The notes under the pieces: generated by a model | Seen by the model: the letters and a program-made list of their open reading frames with translations, nothing else | What the model was told of the DNA's origin: nothing | The model's database searches: none | Shown here: positions 27,579 to 37,268 of the stretch, piece by piece | Layout of the letters: each line of letters starts with the position of its first letter | How positions within the stretch are numbered: the stretch's first letter is position 1 | Assembly (NCBI GenBank): GCA_003243455.1 | Contig: QFQS01000007.1 | Location: 1-64,000, forward strand | DNA: 64,000 nucleotides | DNA from: Cereibacter sphaeroides | GTDB lineage: Bacteria; Pseudomonadota; Alphaproteobacteria; Rhodobacterales; Rhodobacteraceae | Reading direction: 5' to 3' | Position numbers and translations under genes: made by a program

Positions 27579-27640
27579 GCCCAAAATTTTCGCCGAAAAA
27601 TTTGGGCACCCACCCCCGTAGGGTGCGTGCTCGCACGCAC
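27579..27640. repeat. two intergenic hairpins between msrB and holA
   Basis: A 13-bp stem with one mismatch, GCCCAAAATTTTC / GAAAAATTTGGGC (27579-27591 and 27595-27607), is followed by a perfect 8-bp stem GTGCGTGC / GCACGCAC with a 2-base loop (27623-27640). The first has an AT-rich core and could end msrB transcription. The second resembles REP-type palindromes. Confidence 0.5.
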
Positions 27641-27656
27641 TATAGCTGTCCCGGCG

Positions 27657-28682
27657 CTAGTTACGCCGCACCATCTCTGCAAGCCGGATCAGCGTCCGCT
27701 CCACCAGCGCCATTTCCGGCGGACGGGACGAGGATCGCAGGATCATATCGGTCTCGACCATCATCCCCAGCGCATCCTCGATCTTGCGCAACCCCATCTG
27801 CTGCACCTGCCGCAGCAGCGCATCGCGGCGAGGGCCGAATACCGGCGGGCGGGCGCGGGCCAGCGCGGCGGCGGCCCCGGCCGGATCGGCCGCCGCAGAA
27901 TGCAGCGTGCGAAAATGCCGGGTGGCGGTCAGGCACAGCGTGACCGGCGACACGCCTTGCCCGTCCAGACGCCGCATCAGCGTCACGATATCCGCAGTCC
28001 GACCGGTCGCGGCGGCATTGACCACGTCATCCACCTCGGCATCCAGCGTGGCGGGCGCGCAGGCGGCGATATCGGCCGACGAAAGCGGCGCAGGATCGCT
28101 CGCCTTGTAAAGCGCGATCTTCTCCAGCGTCTGGCGGAAATCGCCGGGGTCGATGGCATGGGCGAGCGCGGTCAGATCGGCCATCACCTCGCGCCCCACA
28201 TCGCGCAGACCGGCCTTTGCCAGTTCTGCCTCGATCTCCTCACGCCCCGGCGGGTCGTCATAGATACCCAAGGCATGGGCTTGCGGGTTGCCATCGAACA
28301 GCTTGCGCAGCGCCGATTTCGCAGCCAGCGATCCGGCGGTCACGACGATAAGCGCATCACCCTCGCGCCAATCCTCCATCGCCGCCCCGATGATCGGGGC
28401 CAGCCCATCGGTCGCATCTTCGACAAAGGCCACGCGCGGCCCCGGAAAAAACCCCTGCGCCTTCAGCGCATCGACCAGCATCGCAGGATCGCGCCGCAGA
28501 TCGGTCCCGGCCATTCGGGCGAGCCGCATCTCGGCTTCGCCTTCCAGTCCGACAACGGCGGCGATCACCTCCTTCCGCCGCATCGCCACGCGCATCGCGT
28601 CCGCGCCAAAGATCAAAAGCCCGATCCGGCGTGGATCGGGCCGGGAATAGGTGCGCAGCAGTTCCCCTGCCGAGATCTTCAT
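27657..28682 (-). CDS. holA: DNA polymerase III subunit delta
   Basis: HolA is the wrench subunit of the clamp loader, which opens the beta clamp. The 341-residue protein shows the family pattern: LLIFGADAMRVAMRRKEV near the start, GFFPGPRVAFVEDATD, GDALIVVTAGSLAAKSALRKLFD, and the C-terminal LDGQGVSPVTLCLTATRHFRTLH. It is the last gene of the DUF3576-leuS-lptE-holA group and its ATG overlaps the lptE stop by four bases. Confidence 0.93.
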   Translation of the reverse strand: MKISAGELLRTYSRPDPRRIGLLIFGADAMRVAMRRKEVIAAVVGLEGEAEMRLARMAGTDLRRDPAMLVDALKAQGFFPGPRVAFVEDATDGLAPIIGAAMEDWREGDALIVVTAGSLAAKSALRKLFDGNPQAHALGIYDDPPGREEIEAELAKAGLRDVGREVMADLTALAHAIDPGDFRQTLEKIALYKASDPAPLSSADIAACAPATLDAEVDDVVNAAATGRTADIVTLMRRLDGQGVSPVTLCLTATRHFRTLHSAAADPAGAAAALARARPPVFGPRRDALLRQVQQMGLRKIEDALGMMVETDMILRSSSRPPEMALVERTLIRLAEMVRRN

Positions 28683-29182
28683 GGGGTGCTGGGTGGCGCG
28701 TTGGTTGCCGTCGCCACCAGCTTGCTTGCCACCTGATCCGCCAGAATGCGCATCAGCCGCAGGCGCGAGTCATCCTCGGCCGCCTGCGCCGCGGTCGTCG
28801 TCTCGGTCGCCGCCGACCCGGTAAAGCTTTGGGCGGTGCCGGTGGTGATAACCTTGCCCGTGGCAATGTCGATCAGTTGCCAGTTGACGTTGCCGACCAT
28901 CTCATAGCGCAGGATCGACCCCGCCGTGGTCACGGCAAGGTCCACCCGCTGAATGCTGATCTGATAGCTCAGCCGAAAGGTCGGCTCCTGCGGGCGACCA
29001 AAGCGTTCCTCGATGCGAGCGACGAAAGAAAAAGCGTCGCGCGTGCCGGGTTCGTCCGCCTGCACCTTGCCCAATAGCGCCTTCGCCGGTGCGCCCGGCC
29101 CATAGGCCGGGGCAAAGCCGCAGCCGACCAGCGGCAGCGTCAGCAGCAGAGACAGGAACTGGCGGCGGTCAGATGACGACAT
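28679..29182 (-). CDS. lptE: LPS-assembly lipoprotein
   Basis: LptE plugs and supports LptD during LPS insertion at the outer membrane. This 167-residue lipoprotein has a lipobox in [14 protein letters not shown] (Cys21) and the GFxPxYG motif typical of alphaproteobacterial LptE (formerly LPS-assembly RlpB-like). It overlaps leuS by 14 bases upstream and holA by 4 bases downstream, which is a conserved order. Confidence 0.9.
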   Translation of the reverse strand: MSSSDRRQFLSLLLTLPLVGCGFAPAYGPGAPAKALLGKVQADEPGTRDAFSFVARIEERFGRPQEPTFRLSYQISIQRVDLAVTTAGSILRYEMVGNVNWQLIDIATGKVITTGTAQSFTGSAATETTTAAQAAEDDSRLRLMRILADQVASKLVATATNAPPSTP

Positions 29183-31955
29183 TGACGATGCGGCCCGGCA
29201 CGACGATCAGCTTTTTCGGCGGGAGCCCACCGAGGTACTTGATCACATCCTCGTCTGCCAGCACCAGCTTTTCAACCTCGGCTGCACCCATGTCCTTCGG
29301 AACGGTGATTTCCGCCCGCCGCTTGCCGTTGATTTGGATCGGCAGGGTCACGCTGTCCTCGACAAGCAGCGCCGGATCAGCCTTGGGCCATGCCGCCTGC
29401 GCGACCAGACCCGCTCCGCCCATCATCGCCCAGACATCCTCGGCCAGATGCGGCACCATCGGCGACATCAGCACCGCCATGACGGTCATCGCGCGCTTCT
29501 TGGCCGCCGCGCCCGCCGTGGAGCGGCTGATCGCGTTGGTGAATCCGTAAAGCGCCGCAACCGCCTTGTTGAAAGCAAAGCTCTCGATCCCCGCCGTCAC
29601 ATCGGCAATGGCCCGCGCCGTCGCCCGGTCGAGCAAGGCATCCTCGGCATTGCCCGCCACGTCCGAGCGCGAAATCTCATCCGCCAGCCGCCAGACCCGC
29701 GCCATGTGCTTGGCCGTGGCCTCGGCGCCGCTGGCCGTCCATTCCACGTCACGCTCGGGCGGGCTGTCGGAGAGGACGAACCAACGGGCAGTGTCGGCAC
29801 CAAAGTTTTTCACAATGCTCTCTGGGTCGACTACGTTCTTCTTTGATTTCGACATTTTTGCGGAGGGGATAATGCGTATTTCCTTCCCCTCTGCACGGTC
29901 GGCGGCCGCTTGCAACTTTAGCCTATCCACATCGGGTTCAGACTGGTTGGCAGCGACGACGTCCGCTCGCAAGACGGCTCGCCTTTGATCCCCATCTGTA
30001 AACGTAAAAACGTCCTCGGGTAGGATGTATTCGGGTCTTGGCGCAGTAGCTATTGGACCTCCAGCTAAAGGTCCAAAACCAAGCAGTCCCGATCCTTGAT
30101 GAAGCGTCCGCTCATAAATCTCGTGCGTGACCATCCCTTGCGTGAACAGCGCGTCGAAAGGCTCGATCGACTTCGCGGGCAGGTGATGTGTCTTGTGCAT
30201 CGCCCGGGCGAAGAAGCGGGAATACAGCAGGTGCAGGATCGCATGCTCGATCCCGCCGACGTATTGGTCGACGTTCATCCAATAGGCCGCATCCTCGGCA
30301 TCCGTCGGCGTCGCGGCATGTGGCGAGGTAAAGCGGGCGAAATACCACGAGCTGTCCACGAAGGTGTCCATCGTATCCGTCTCGCGCAGACCCTTGCCGC
30401 CGCATTGCGGACAGGGGACGTTCCGCCAGGTCGGATGCCGGTCCAGCGGGTTGCCCGGCTTGTCGAAACTTACGTCATCGGGCAGGCGCACCGGCAGGTT
30501 CGCCTTCTTCTCGGGCACCACGCCGCAATCGGGGCAGTGGACAACCGGGATCGGACAGCCCCAATACCGCTGGCGGCTCAACCCCCAGTCGCGCAGGCGA
30601 TAGTTGGTCACGCCATGCCCCACGCCCTTGCTCTCGCAGAACGCAATGGCGGCGGCGACGGCGATCTCGCCTGTCTGCACCTCATTGCCCGCAAAGCCGC
30701 GGATATAGCGCACGGGTTCCGATTTCATCGGCACATAGGCTGTACCTACAATCCTCTGAAATGGGATTCGCCCAACGGTTCCGTCGGGCGCGATGGTTTC
30801 GCTCCAAAATACGCTATCATTTGCGAAAGCGCTGTCGGGAATGCTTGGATCGTCTGTTGCTAGGATATGCCGAAAGACTTCACGGACTTGCAGTCCATAT
30901 TTCCGCGCAAATTCTAAATCCCGCTGGTCATGCGCCGGGCAGCCGAAGATCGCGCCGGTGCCGTAGTCCATCAGGATGAAGTTCGCGATATAGACCGGTA
31001 ATTCCCAAGCGCTGTCAAAGGGATGGCGCACGCGAATGCCCGTATCCATCCCCTTCTTCTCGGCCGTCTCCAGCGCCTCTTCGCTGGTGCCGATCCGGCG
31101 GCAGTCGGCCACGAACGCGGCCACCTTCGGATCATGCCGCTCCAGATGCCTGGCCAGCGGATGGTCCGGGCTGATCGCCGCGAAAGACGCCCCCAGCAGC
31201 GTATCGGGCCGCGTCGTATAAACCTCCAGCCGGTCGAACCCCTCGGGCGCATCCACCGTGGAAAACGCGAACTGCAGCCCCCGCGACTTGCCGATCCAGT
31301 TCGCCTGCATCAGCCGCACCTTCTCGGGCCAGTCCTTCAGCCCGTCCAGCGCCTCCAGCAACTCGGCCGAATAATCCGAGATGCGGAAGAACCACTGCGC
31401 CAGCTCGCGCCGTTCCACCGGCGCGCCGGATCGCCAGCCCTTGCCGTCGATCACCTGCTCGTTCGCCAGCACGGTCATGTCGATCGGGTCCCAGTTCACC
31501 ACCGCGTTCTTGCGATAGACCAGCCCCGCCTCCAGCATGTCGATGAACATCGCCTGCTGCTGGCCGTAATACTCGGGGTCGCACGTCGCGAATTCGCGGC
31601 TCCAGTCGATCGAGAACCCCAGCGGCTTCATCTGCTCGCGCATCGCGTCGATGTTGCGATAGGTCCATTCGGCCGGCGGCACGCCCTTTTCGATCGCCGC
31701 ATTCTCTGCGGGCAGGCCAAAGGCATCCCAGCCGCGCGGGTGCAGCACGTTGAACCCGCAGGCCGCCTTGTATCGCGCCACCACATCGCCAAGCGCATAG
31801 TTCCGCACATGGCCCATGTGGATACGCCCCGACGGATAGGGGAACATCTCCAGCACATAGTATTTCGGCCGCTCGTCCCGCTTCGCGACAAAGACGGCGG
31901 CCTCTTCCCAGGCGGCCTGCCATTGGGGTTCGCTTCTGGCGGGATCGTAAGTCAT
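29169..31955 (-). CDS. leuS: leucyl-tRNA synthetase
   Basis: LeuRS (about 928 residues) charges tRNA-Leu. HIGH-type motif HMGH is at 46-49, the CP1 editing domain at about 220-420 contains [12 protein letters not shown], and KMSKS is at about 700-704, followed by the anticodon domain. The ATG at 31955 gives the usual start. The CP1 part at 30720-30920 and the stretch before KMSKS at 29810-30110 are clearly poorer in GC (about 51-53 percent by hand count) than the rest. The second holds an unusually long spacer between [12 protein letters not shown] and AKMSKSKKN. The frame is intact throughout, so it should be functional. Confidence 0.96.
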   Translation of the reverse strand: MTYDPARSEPQWQAAWEEAAVFVAKRDERPKYYVLEMFPYPSGRIHMGHVRNYALGDVVARYKAACGFNVLHPRGWDAFGLPAENAAIEKGVPPAEWTYRNIDAMREQMKPLGFSIDWSREFATCDPEYYGQQQAMFIDMLEAGLVYRKNAVVNWDPIDMTVLANEQVIDGKGWRSGAPVERRELAQWFFRISDYSAELLEALDGLKDWPEKVRLMQANWIGKSRGLQFAFSTVDAPEGFDRLEVYTTRPDTLLGASFAAISPDHPLARHLERHDPKVAAFVADCRRIGTSEEALETAEKKGMDTGIRVRHPFDSAWELPVYIANFILMDYGTGAIFGCPAHDQRDLEFARKYGLQVREVFRHILATDDPSIPDSAFANDSVFWSETIAPDGTVGRIPFQRIVGTAYVPMKSEPVRYIRGFAGNEVQTGEIAVAAAIAFCESKGVGHGVTNYRLRDWGLSRQRYWGCPIPVVHCPDCGVVPEKKANLPVRLPDDVSFDKPGNPLDRHPTWRNVPCPQCGGKGLRETDTMDTFVDSSWYFARFTSPHAATPTDAEDAAYWMNVDQYVGGIEHAILHLLYSRFFARAMHKTHHLPAKSIEPFDALFTQGMVTHEIYERTLHQGSGLLGFGPLAGGPIATAPRPEYILPEDVFTFTDGDQRRAVLRADVVAANQSEPDVDRLKLQAAADRAEGKEIRIIPSAKMSKSKKNVVDPESIVKNFGADTARWFVLSDSPPERDVEWTASGAEATAKHMARVWRLADEISRSDVAGNAEDALLDRATARAIADVTAGIESFAFNKAVAALYGFTNAISRSTAGAAAKKRAMTVMAVLMSPMVPHLAEDVWAMMGGAGLVAQAAWPKADPALLVEDSVTLPIQINGKRRAEITVPKDMGAAEVEKLVLADEDVIKYLGGLPPKKLIVVPGRIVNVVI

Positions 31956-32032
31956 GCGGGCCGGACCTCGTGCTTTCTCTGCGGCACGAGCGGTATACAA
32001 GCTGCGCGGCTAAGGTCCAGAGGCCGCAGGGA

Positions 32033-32527
32033 CTAGAGCTTGCTGTCCTGGATACGCAACTGGCGCGCCCGTGTCAGGATCGCATCCTCGACCGCGCGCT
32101 GGGTCTCGACCGGAACGGCGCCACCGCCACGAGACTGCAGCGCGACCTTCAGCGACCGCGCGTCAAGCGCGGGATCCTGCACATAGATCGTGGCGCGGTA
32201 AGAACGGCCGCCGCCCGGCGGTGTGCCGTAACCCGTTGAAATGACGCCAGTGAAAGGGTCTACCGATTCGACAGGCAGGAAGTTCAACACGTCAAGCGAT
32301 GCCTGCCAGAGGTATTTATTGACCTCTACCGTTGTGTTCGGGTTCGCGTCGTTGTTGAACAGATCCCAGACCGAGGTGCCGCCCGAAGTCTGCTTGGCCC
32401 GCAGATCCTGATTGTCCACCGGGTTTGGCGCCTGGGCCACCTTGCTGTTTCCGAACATGCTGCAGGCCGTGATTACTGATACGAGGCCGGTAAGGGCCAC
32501 AGTGCGGGCCAAGCGGTTCAGGATCAT
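32033..32527 (-). CDS. DUF3576 lipoprotein
   Basis: This 164-residue lipoprotein has a lipobox VITAC (C22). The mature part has the DUF3576 blocks SVWDLFNNDANPNTTVEVN, ASLDVLNFLPVESVDPF and STGYGTPP, and ends with VEDAILTRARQLRI. The family is confined to alphaproteobacteria, usually just upstream of leuS and lptE. An envelope role linked to LPS assembly is suggested only by this order. The ATG has GGAGGA upstream. The next 275 bases hold the porin promoter region. Confidence 0.87.
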   Translation of the reverse strand: MILNRLARTVALTGLVSVITACSMFGNSKVAQAPNPVDNQDLRAKQTSGGTSVWDLFNNDANPNTTVEVNKYLWQASLDVLNFLPVESVDPFTGVISTGYGTPPGGGRSYRATIYVQDPALDARSLKVALQSRGGGAVPVETQRAVEDAILTRARQLRIQDSKL

Positions 32528-32749
32528 CCGTTCCTCCGGAAACTTTGCCGTTGTCTAGCCGAGCATGGGGGGTGCGACAAGGGCCTTCGGTCTCTACAAG
32601 GGCTTGTAAGCCAGTCCTTGCAGGGCCTTGCGGACCGCTTTTAGCCATGTAAACGCACTGTGGCAAAGCTGCACCATCGCCCGCGTCTTTCCCCCGGCGG
32701 CCCCGGTTCGGATTGCAATTGATCGGTCCACGAGCGAAACACAATCATT

Positions 32750-32775
32750 CCCAATTCGGATTCCCCTGAATTGGG
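32750..32775 (+). promoter_or_regulatory. 5' UTR hairpin before the porin
   Basis: A perfect 8-bp stem CCCAATTC / GAATTGGG (32750-32757 and 32768-32775) with a 10-base loop ends about 17 bases before the GAGGGA ribosome site of the porin gene. It is not followed by a T run, so it is not a terminator. mRNA stabilisation or an operator are the simplest readings. Confidence 0.4.
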
Positions 32776-32802
32776 CACCTAAGAAACCACGAGGGAATCG
32801 AA

Positions 32803-33882
32803 ATGAAAAAGGTCCTCTTTGCCTCCACGGCAATGCTCCTTTCCGGTGGCATGGCGATGGCCGACGTCACCATCAGCGGCAACGGCCGCTTCGGTCTTGA
32901 ATACAACGAGCAAGACAGCTTCATCGCTGAAACCGACGAAGGTCCTGCGACCATCGACCCGAACGAAACCACGATCAGCCTCCGTCTGCGCTTCAACATC
33001 GACGCGTCGAAGGAAACCGACTCGGGCGTGACCTTCGGTGGCCGGATCCGTATGCAATACGCTTCGGGCGACTCGGACTACGCTGGTGAATCGGGAGCCG
33101 GTCTGTCGGCAGCCAAACTGTATGCCAGCTACGGCGGCATGCGTCTGGAAGCCGGTAACGTCGACACCGCCTATGACTCGGCGGCGCTGATGTACAACTC
33201 GGAAATGGGTTTCAAAGACAGCTCGGCTGGTGACCCGCAGGGTTCGTTCTACTCGTTCAACAGCACCCCCTACGGCATCGGTCAGACCGATCGCATGGGC
33301 GTTGCGTTCACCTACTCGGTCGACGCGTTCAACGTTCGTCTGTCGTGGGTCAACGCTGACCAGACCCGCACGATCACCGACTACTACCTGACCGACGAAG
33401 ATGCGAAGTTCTTCGAAGCTGCTGCTGGCTTCGGCTACGATGACGAATATGGCATCTCGGCCGACTACACCTTCGACGCCTTCACCATCTCCGGTGCGGC
33501 CGTCATGAACGGTAACGGCATCTCCGACAACGACCAGTTCTTCCTCGGCGGCGAATATGCCTTCGCGGACGTGGGCGCTGTCGGTCTGCAGTACTTCGAC
33601 AACGGTCAGACCCAAGAGTTCACCTACGATGAAGACGGCTTCATCAACGGTGTGACCGACTACGACGTTGGCTCGCAGTTCACCCTGTACGGTAACTACA
33701 AGTTCGACCAGGTCATCGTTCGCGGCTACATCTCCAACCTCGACAACGACGACGTGGAAGACTCGACCGTTTACGGTATCGGTGCCGACTACGACCTCGG
33801 CGGCGCGACCCTCTCGGGTTCGGTCCGCAGCGGCTACAACGGCAACTACTCTGCCGACGTCGGTGTGAAGTTCACGTTCTGA
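32803..33882 (+). CDS. major outer-membrane porin, Rhodobacter type
   Basis: This 359-residue porin has a signal peptide of 21 residues (MKKVLFASTAMLLSGGMAMA-D). The mature protein is very acidic, built of 16 or so beta strands, and ends in VGVKFTF with terminal Phe. DVTISGNGRFGLEYN is the first strand typical of Rhodobacter and Paracoccus trimeric porins. Codon use is strikingly restricted (GGC/GGT, GAC, AAC, TAC, CTG), unlike neighbouring genes, as expected for a very abundant protein. A strong terminator follows. It is monocistronic. Confidence 0.94.
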   Translation: MKKVLFASTAMLLSGGMAMADVTISGNGRFGLEYNEQDSFIAETDEGPATIDPNETTISLRLRFNIDASKETDSGVTFGGRIRMQYASGDSDYAGESGAGLSAAKLYASYGGMRLEAGNVDTAYDSAALMYNSEMGFKDSSAGDPQGSFYSFNSTPYGIGQTDRMGVAFTYSVDAFNVRLSWVNADQTRTITDYYLTDEDAKFFEAAAGFGYDDEYGISADYTFDAFTISGAAVMNGNGISDNDQFFLGGEYAFADVGAVGLQYFDNGQTQEFTYDEDGFINGVTDYDVGSQFTLYGNYKFDQVIVRGYISNLDNDDVEDSTVYGIGADYDLGGATLSGSVRSGYNGNYSADVGVKFTF

Positions 33883-33904
33883 TCCCAGATCAGCAAGACT
33901 TCGG

Positions 33905-33936
33905 AAAGAGCGGGCCATGCGCCCGCTCTTTTCATT
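33905..33936 (+). terminator. rho-independent terminator after the porin
   Basis: A perfect 11-bp stem AAAGAGCGGGC / GCCCGCTCTTT (33905-33915 and 33921-33931) with a 5-base loop is followed by TCATTTT. Confidence 0.92.
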
Positions 33937-34021
33937 TTGGGCAGGGCTCGCCGTTTGCCTTCGGAATCTCTGCGCGATAGGTCTGGGCCTAACTGCTGGC
34001 AAAGCGAAAGGTCCGCGCGCC

Positions 34022-34693
34022 ATGTCCCTAAGCGACATCCTTTCCCGCATCGCCAAGGCCGAGGCCAAGGCAGGGCGACAGCCCGGCTCGGTCAAGCTGA
34101 TCGCCGTATCCAAGGTGCAGCCGCTGGACCGGGTCGAGCAGGTTCTGGAGCAGGGGCATCGCCTGTTCGGCGAGAATTATGTGCAAGAGGCGGCGGCAAA
34201 GTGGCCGGACCTGCGCGCCCGTTTGGGCGGGGTCGAGGTCCACATGATCGGACCGCTTCAGACCAACAAGGCCAAGCAGGCCGTCGGGCTTTTCGATGCG
34301 ATTCACACGCTGGACCGCCTGTCGCTGGCAGAAAAGCTGGCAAGGATCGCCCAGGATCGGGGTGCCTGCCCCCCGCTTTTCGTGCAGGTGAATACGGGAA
34401 GCGAGCCGCAAAAGGCCGGCGTCTGGCCTGACGGTGTCGATGCCTTCTTGGAAACGGTGCGCAAGATGGACCTGCCGCTGGCCGGGCTCATGTGCATCCC
34501 GCCCGAGGATCAGGACAGCACCCACCATTTCGCCAAGCTGGCCACGCTCGCGATCCGCAATGGGTTGAATGGGCTTTCCATGGGGATGAGCGGTGATTTC
34601 GAATCGGCGATTGCCGAGGGCGCCACGCATGTGCGTATAGGAAGCGCCATCTTCGGCGAACGCGACTATTCGGCGCGCCAACCGCAGTCCTAG
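34022..34693 (+). CDS. YggS-family PLP-binding protein
   Basis: This is the 223-residue PLP homeostasis protein (PLPBP/YggS), folded like the N-terminal barrel of alanine racemase. The PLP lysine is in LIAVSKVQP (K31), followed by FGENYVQEA, the family signature HMIGPLQTNKAKQA and LSMGMSGDFESAI near the end. The ATG at 34022 is chosen by family start and falls within a longer open frame. It is convergent with the L,D-transpeptidase. Confidence 0.93.
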   Translation: MSLSDILSRIAKAEAKAGRQPGSVKLIAVSKVQPLDRVEQVLEQGHRLFGENYVQEAAAKWPDLRARLGGVEVHMIGPLQTNKAKQAVGLFDAIHTLDRLSLAEKLARIAQDRGACPPLFVQVNTGSEPQKAGVWPDGVDAFLETVRKMDLPLAGLMCIPPEDQDSTHHFAKLATLAIRNGLNGLSMGMSGDFESAIAEGATHVRIGSAIFGERDYSARQPQS

Positions 34694-34702
34694 CCCGGGC
34701 GA

Positions 34703-35206
34703 TCAGCCTCGTACGACCAATCTGGTCCGACTGTTGAGCTTCCCGACGATCCACAAAAGATCGTGGGACGCAAATGCCACACATCCGGCGGTGGGCGATC
34801 GCGGCCGTCGCCAGATGTGCACAAAGATCGCCGATCCCTTTCCCGGCACCGCAAGCGGCCAGTTCCAGTCGGTAACGAGGATCAGGTCATACTGCGGATC
34901 GGACCGGCGAAGCTGTTCGTGTCCGAAGCGGTGCGGGACGCGGACGTGGTGATTGTAGCGCGGATCCCGGATGTCATCCGACCACAGATCAGCCGGGCCG
35001 ATTGCCTTGGGTGCGAGCTTCGCACGCCGGCCCACCGTCCGATCCGCGCGGGCAAAGGTCGCCACAATCCGGTGCACCCCAACCGGAGTGGCTCCATCGC
35101 CTTCGCACTTGTTGCAGGTTGTTCCGCCACGCCCGATCGCGCAGGGAAAGCGCCGTCCCTTGAACCGCGCGCCCCAGCGGGTCACGAGAATATCCCCGCG
35201 TTTCAT
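34703..35206 (-). CDS. L,D-transpeptidase (YkuD) family protein
   Basis: This 167-residue protein has the YkuD signature H130[12 protein letters not shown]142-VAF, where Cys142 is the nucleophile. No signal peptide is visible. The sequence begins [20 protein letters not shown], as in the YkuD proteins of the ErfK/YafK class that lack an obvious leader. Members form 3-3 cross-links or attach lipoproteins to peptidoglycan. It starts by overlapping the stop of ribA (ATGA), so its expression is tied to riboflavin synthesis. Extra Cys residues (C22, C31, C34) near the N-terminus are unusual. Confidence 0.83.
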   Translation of the reverse strand: MKRGDILVTRWGARFKGRRFPCAIGRGGTTCNKCEGDGATPVGVHRIVATFARADRTVGRRAKLAPKAIGPADLWSDDIRDPRYNHHVRVPHRFGHEQLRRSDPQYDLILVTDWNWPLAVPGKGSAIFVHIWRRPRSPTAGCVAFASHDLLWIVGKLNSRTRLVVRG

Positions 35207-36291
35207 AGCAGGTGTCCCGATTTCGCGGCCTTTGTGGCAAGATAGTCGGCGTTGAACTCGTTTCTCCCCACCTTCAGCGGGACGCGTTCCACCACCTCGA
35301 TCCCCTGCGAGGACAGCATCGCCATCTTGCGCGGGTTGTTGGTCAAGAGCCGAACCGACGAAAACCCGAGTTGGCGCAGCAACAACGCGCCCAGCCGGAA
35401 ATCGCGCTCATCATCCTCGAAACCCAGCCGGTGGTTCGCCTCGACCGTGTCGAACCCCTGATCCTGCAGCGAATAGGCGCGCATCTTGTTGGCCAGCCCG
35501 ATCCCGCGCCCCTCCTGGTTCAGATACAAGAGCACGCCTGCGCCTTCGCCCCCCATCTGACCCAACGCCGCGCGAAGTTGCGGGCCGCAGTCACATTTGA
35601 GGCTGCCGAGCACATCACCGGTAAAACAGGCCGAGTGAAGACGCGCCAGAACCGGCTTGGACCGGTCGGGCCGTCCGATCTCGATCGCGTAATGCTCCTC
35701 TCCACCGTCCTCCGGGCGGAAGATGTGAACCCGCCCCGCCTCGGACGCGACCATCGGCAGCCGCGCCGAGACCACGGGATGCAGCGGCGAGGCGCGCAAC
35801 AGTTCCGGCCCGGCCTGATCCAGTGGGATCAGGGTCAGATCGCCTGCATTTGCCAGCGCGAGGGCGCCCGCCACTGGCAGGACTATTGCGGCGGGCAGAA
35901 GATGCGCCGATTTCACCAGTTGGATCGCTGCCCTGTGAAGGTCGGCCGATCCATCGCGCAGCGAGCGCAGCGGCCCCTTCATCGGCGCACGCAGATCGTC
36001 GGCGGGGTCGGCCAGCGAATGCAACCAGTTCAGATCGGCGTCCTCGGGGATTGCGATCCGCGCCAGATCGTTGTCATAGGCGCGCGCCTTCAGCGTCTCG
36101 GCCCGCCAGGCGGTGATGGCAAGCTCGGGCGATCCCAGAGCGCGCAATTCGGCCAGTCTCGTCGGGGAAACCGTCTCAACCGCCACGATCAGCGCGCCAT
36201 GGCCGTCCGCGGTCAGCACGACGGGAACCCCCATGCGAATGTCGGCCCGCGCACGGGCAAGGCGTTCTATGATCGAGGGGCCGAGTGTCAT
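35203..36291 (-). CDS. ribA: GTP cyclohydrolase II with N-terminal extension
   Basis: RibA opens the imidazole ring of GTP, the first step of riboflavin synthesis. The catalytic half (about 185-362) has the zinc cysteines C222, C233 and C235 ([15 protein letters not shown]), [12 protein letters not shown] and LTNNPRKM. Residues 1-180 form an extra domain with no DHBP-synthase motifs that I can see. Similar long RibA proteins occur in Rhodobacteraceae. The ATG at 36291 is chosen by homology. The gene is coupled to the downstream L,D-transpeptidase. Confidence 0.93.
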   Translation of the reverse strand: MTLGPSIIERLARARADIRMGVPVVLTADGHGALIVAVETVSPTRLAELRALGSPELAITAWRAETLKARAYDNDLARIAIPEDADLNWLHSLADPADDLRAPMKGPLRSLRDGSADLHRAAIQLVKSAHLLPAAIVLPVAGALALANAGDLTLIPLDQAGPELLRASPLHPVVSARLPMVASEAGRVHIFRPEDGGEEHYAIEIGRPDRSKPVLARLHSACFTGDVLGSLKCDCGPQLRAALGQMGGEGAGVLLYLNQEGRGIGLANKMRAYSLQDQGFDTVEANHRLGFEDDERDFRLGALLLRQLGFSSVRLLTNNPRKMAMLSSQGIEVVERVPLKVGRNEFNADYLATKAAKSGHLL

Positions 36292-36332
36292 GGATACCTG
36301 CGGTTTGGCCCCATCATCTAGGGAGCGACGAC

Positions 36333-36402
36333 GCAAATTGAAACATATCCCCGTCTGGCGACACGTCCGCGTGAGAAACCTGTCGCAAATCTTGCGGCAA
36401 AT
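36333..36402 (+). promoter_or_regulatory. three GCAAAT direct repeats before the response regulator
   Basis: GCAAAT occurs at 36333-36338, 36385-36390 and 36397-36402. The last two have a 12-base period within CGCAAATCTTGCGGCAAAT. OmpR-family regulators usually bind tandem half-sites of about this period. Autoregulation by the downstream gene is a guess from spacing. Confidence 0.35.
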
Positions 36403-36443
36403 GTGAACCCGGAGCATCTGCGACGAAAGAAGAGGAGACGATC

Positions 36444-37130
36444 ATGGCAAACCTGAGAAAGATTCTTCTGGTCGACGATGACGACGATCTGCGCGAGGCG
36501 CTGAGCGAACAGCTTGTCATGACCGAGGATTTCGACGTGTTCGAGGCGCGCAACGGCGCCGAGGGCATGGAGAAGGCCAAGGCGGCGATTTATGACCTCG
36601 TCATCCTCGATGTGGGCTTGCCGGACACCGACGGGCGCGAACTGTGCCGCCGGATGCGCAAGCAGGGTGTCAAGTGCCCGGTCGTCATGCTGACCGGCCA
36701 CGACTCGGACAGCGACACGATTCTGGGTCTTGATGCGGGCGCAAATGACTATGTGACCAAACCGTTCAAGTTTCCGGTGTTGCTTGCGCGCATCCGTGCG
36801 CAGCTGCGTCAGCACGAACAGTCCGAAGATGCGATCTTTCAGCTTGGACACTACACCTTCAAGCCGGCCCAGAAGATGCTGGTCGACGAGAAAGAGCGCA
36901 AAATCCGCCTGACCGAAAAAGAAACCAATATTCTCAAGTATCTGTATCGCGCGAGCCAGGGCGTTGTCGCCCGCGACGTGCTGCTGCACGAGGTCTGGGG
37001 ATACAACGCGGGCGTCACGACGCATACGCTGGAGACGCATATCTATCGTCTGCGCCAGAAGATCGAGCCCGATCCGTCGAACGCGCGGCTGCTGGTTACC
37101 GAAAGCGGTGGCTACAGATTGGTTGCTTAA
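36444..37130 (+). CDS. OmpR/PhoB-family response regulator, CenR-like
   Basis: This 228-residue regulator has a receiver domain with acidic pocket DDDDD (11-15), phospho-acceptor D56 (VILDVGLPD) and K106 (TKPFKF), followed by a winged helix (about 130-228) with LTEKETNILKYLYR and LETHIYRLRQKIE. The whole protein resembles the essential cell-envelope regulator CenR of Caulobacter and Rhodobacter. The absence of an adjacent histidine kinase fits that identification. A GAGGAGA ribosome site precedes the ATG. A terminator follows at 37240. The name cenR is likely but not proven by sequence alone. Confidence 0.88.
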   Translation: MANLRKILLVDDDDDLREALSEQLVMTEDFDVFEARNGAEGMEKAKAAIYDLVILDVGLPDTDGRELCRRMRKQGVKCPVVMLTGHDSDSDTILGLDAGANDYVTKPFKFPVLLARIRAQLRQHEQSEDAIFQLGHYTFKPAQKMLVDEKERKIRLTEKETNILKYLYRASQGVVARDVLLHEVWGYNAGVTTHTLETHIYRLRQKIEPDPSNARLLVTESGGYRLVA

Positions 37131-37239
37131 CTGTCGGAATGACGACAGAATCACGCCAGAATTGTAAAGTAATACAACTGTGACGTGACTATCCCTTGGC
37201 CGCGCCGGGGTTATGACGCGGCAACCTCCCTGTTGGTCC

Positions 37240-37268
37240 TGGCCGGGCAATAGCCCGGCCATTTTTTT
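37240..37268 (+). terminator. rho-independent terminator
   Basis: A 9-bp stem TGGCCGGGC / GCCCGGCCA (37240-37248 and 37253-37261) with loop AATA is followed by seven T. It ends the response-regulator transcript before xth. Confidence 0.93.

Noticed and set aside
29169..31955. Frameshift or pseudogene in leuS
   Set aside because: The frame is open end to end and HMGH and KMSKS motifs are intact. Only composition and a spacer are unusual.
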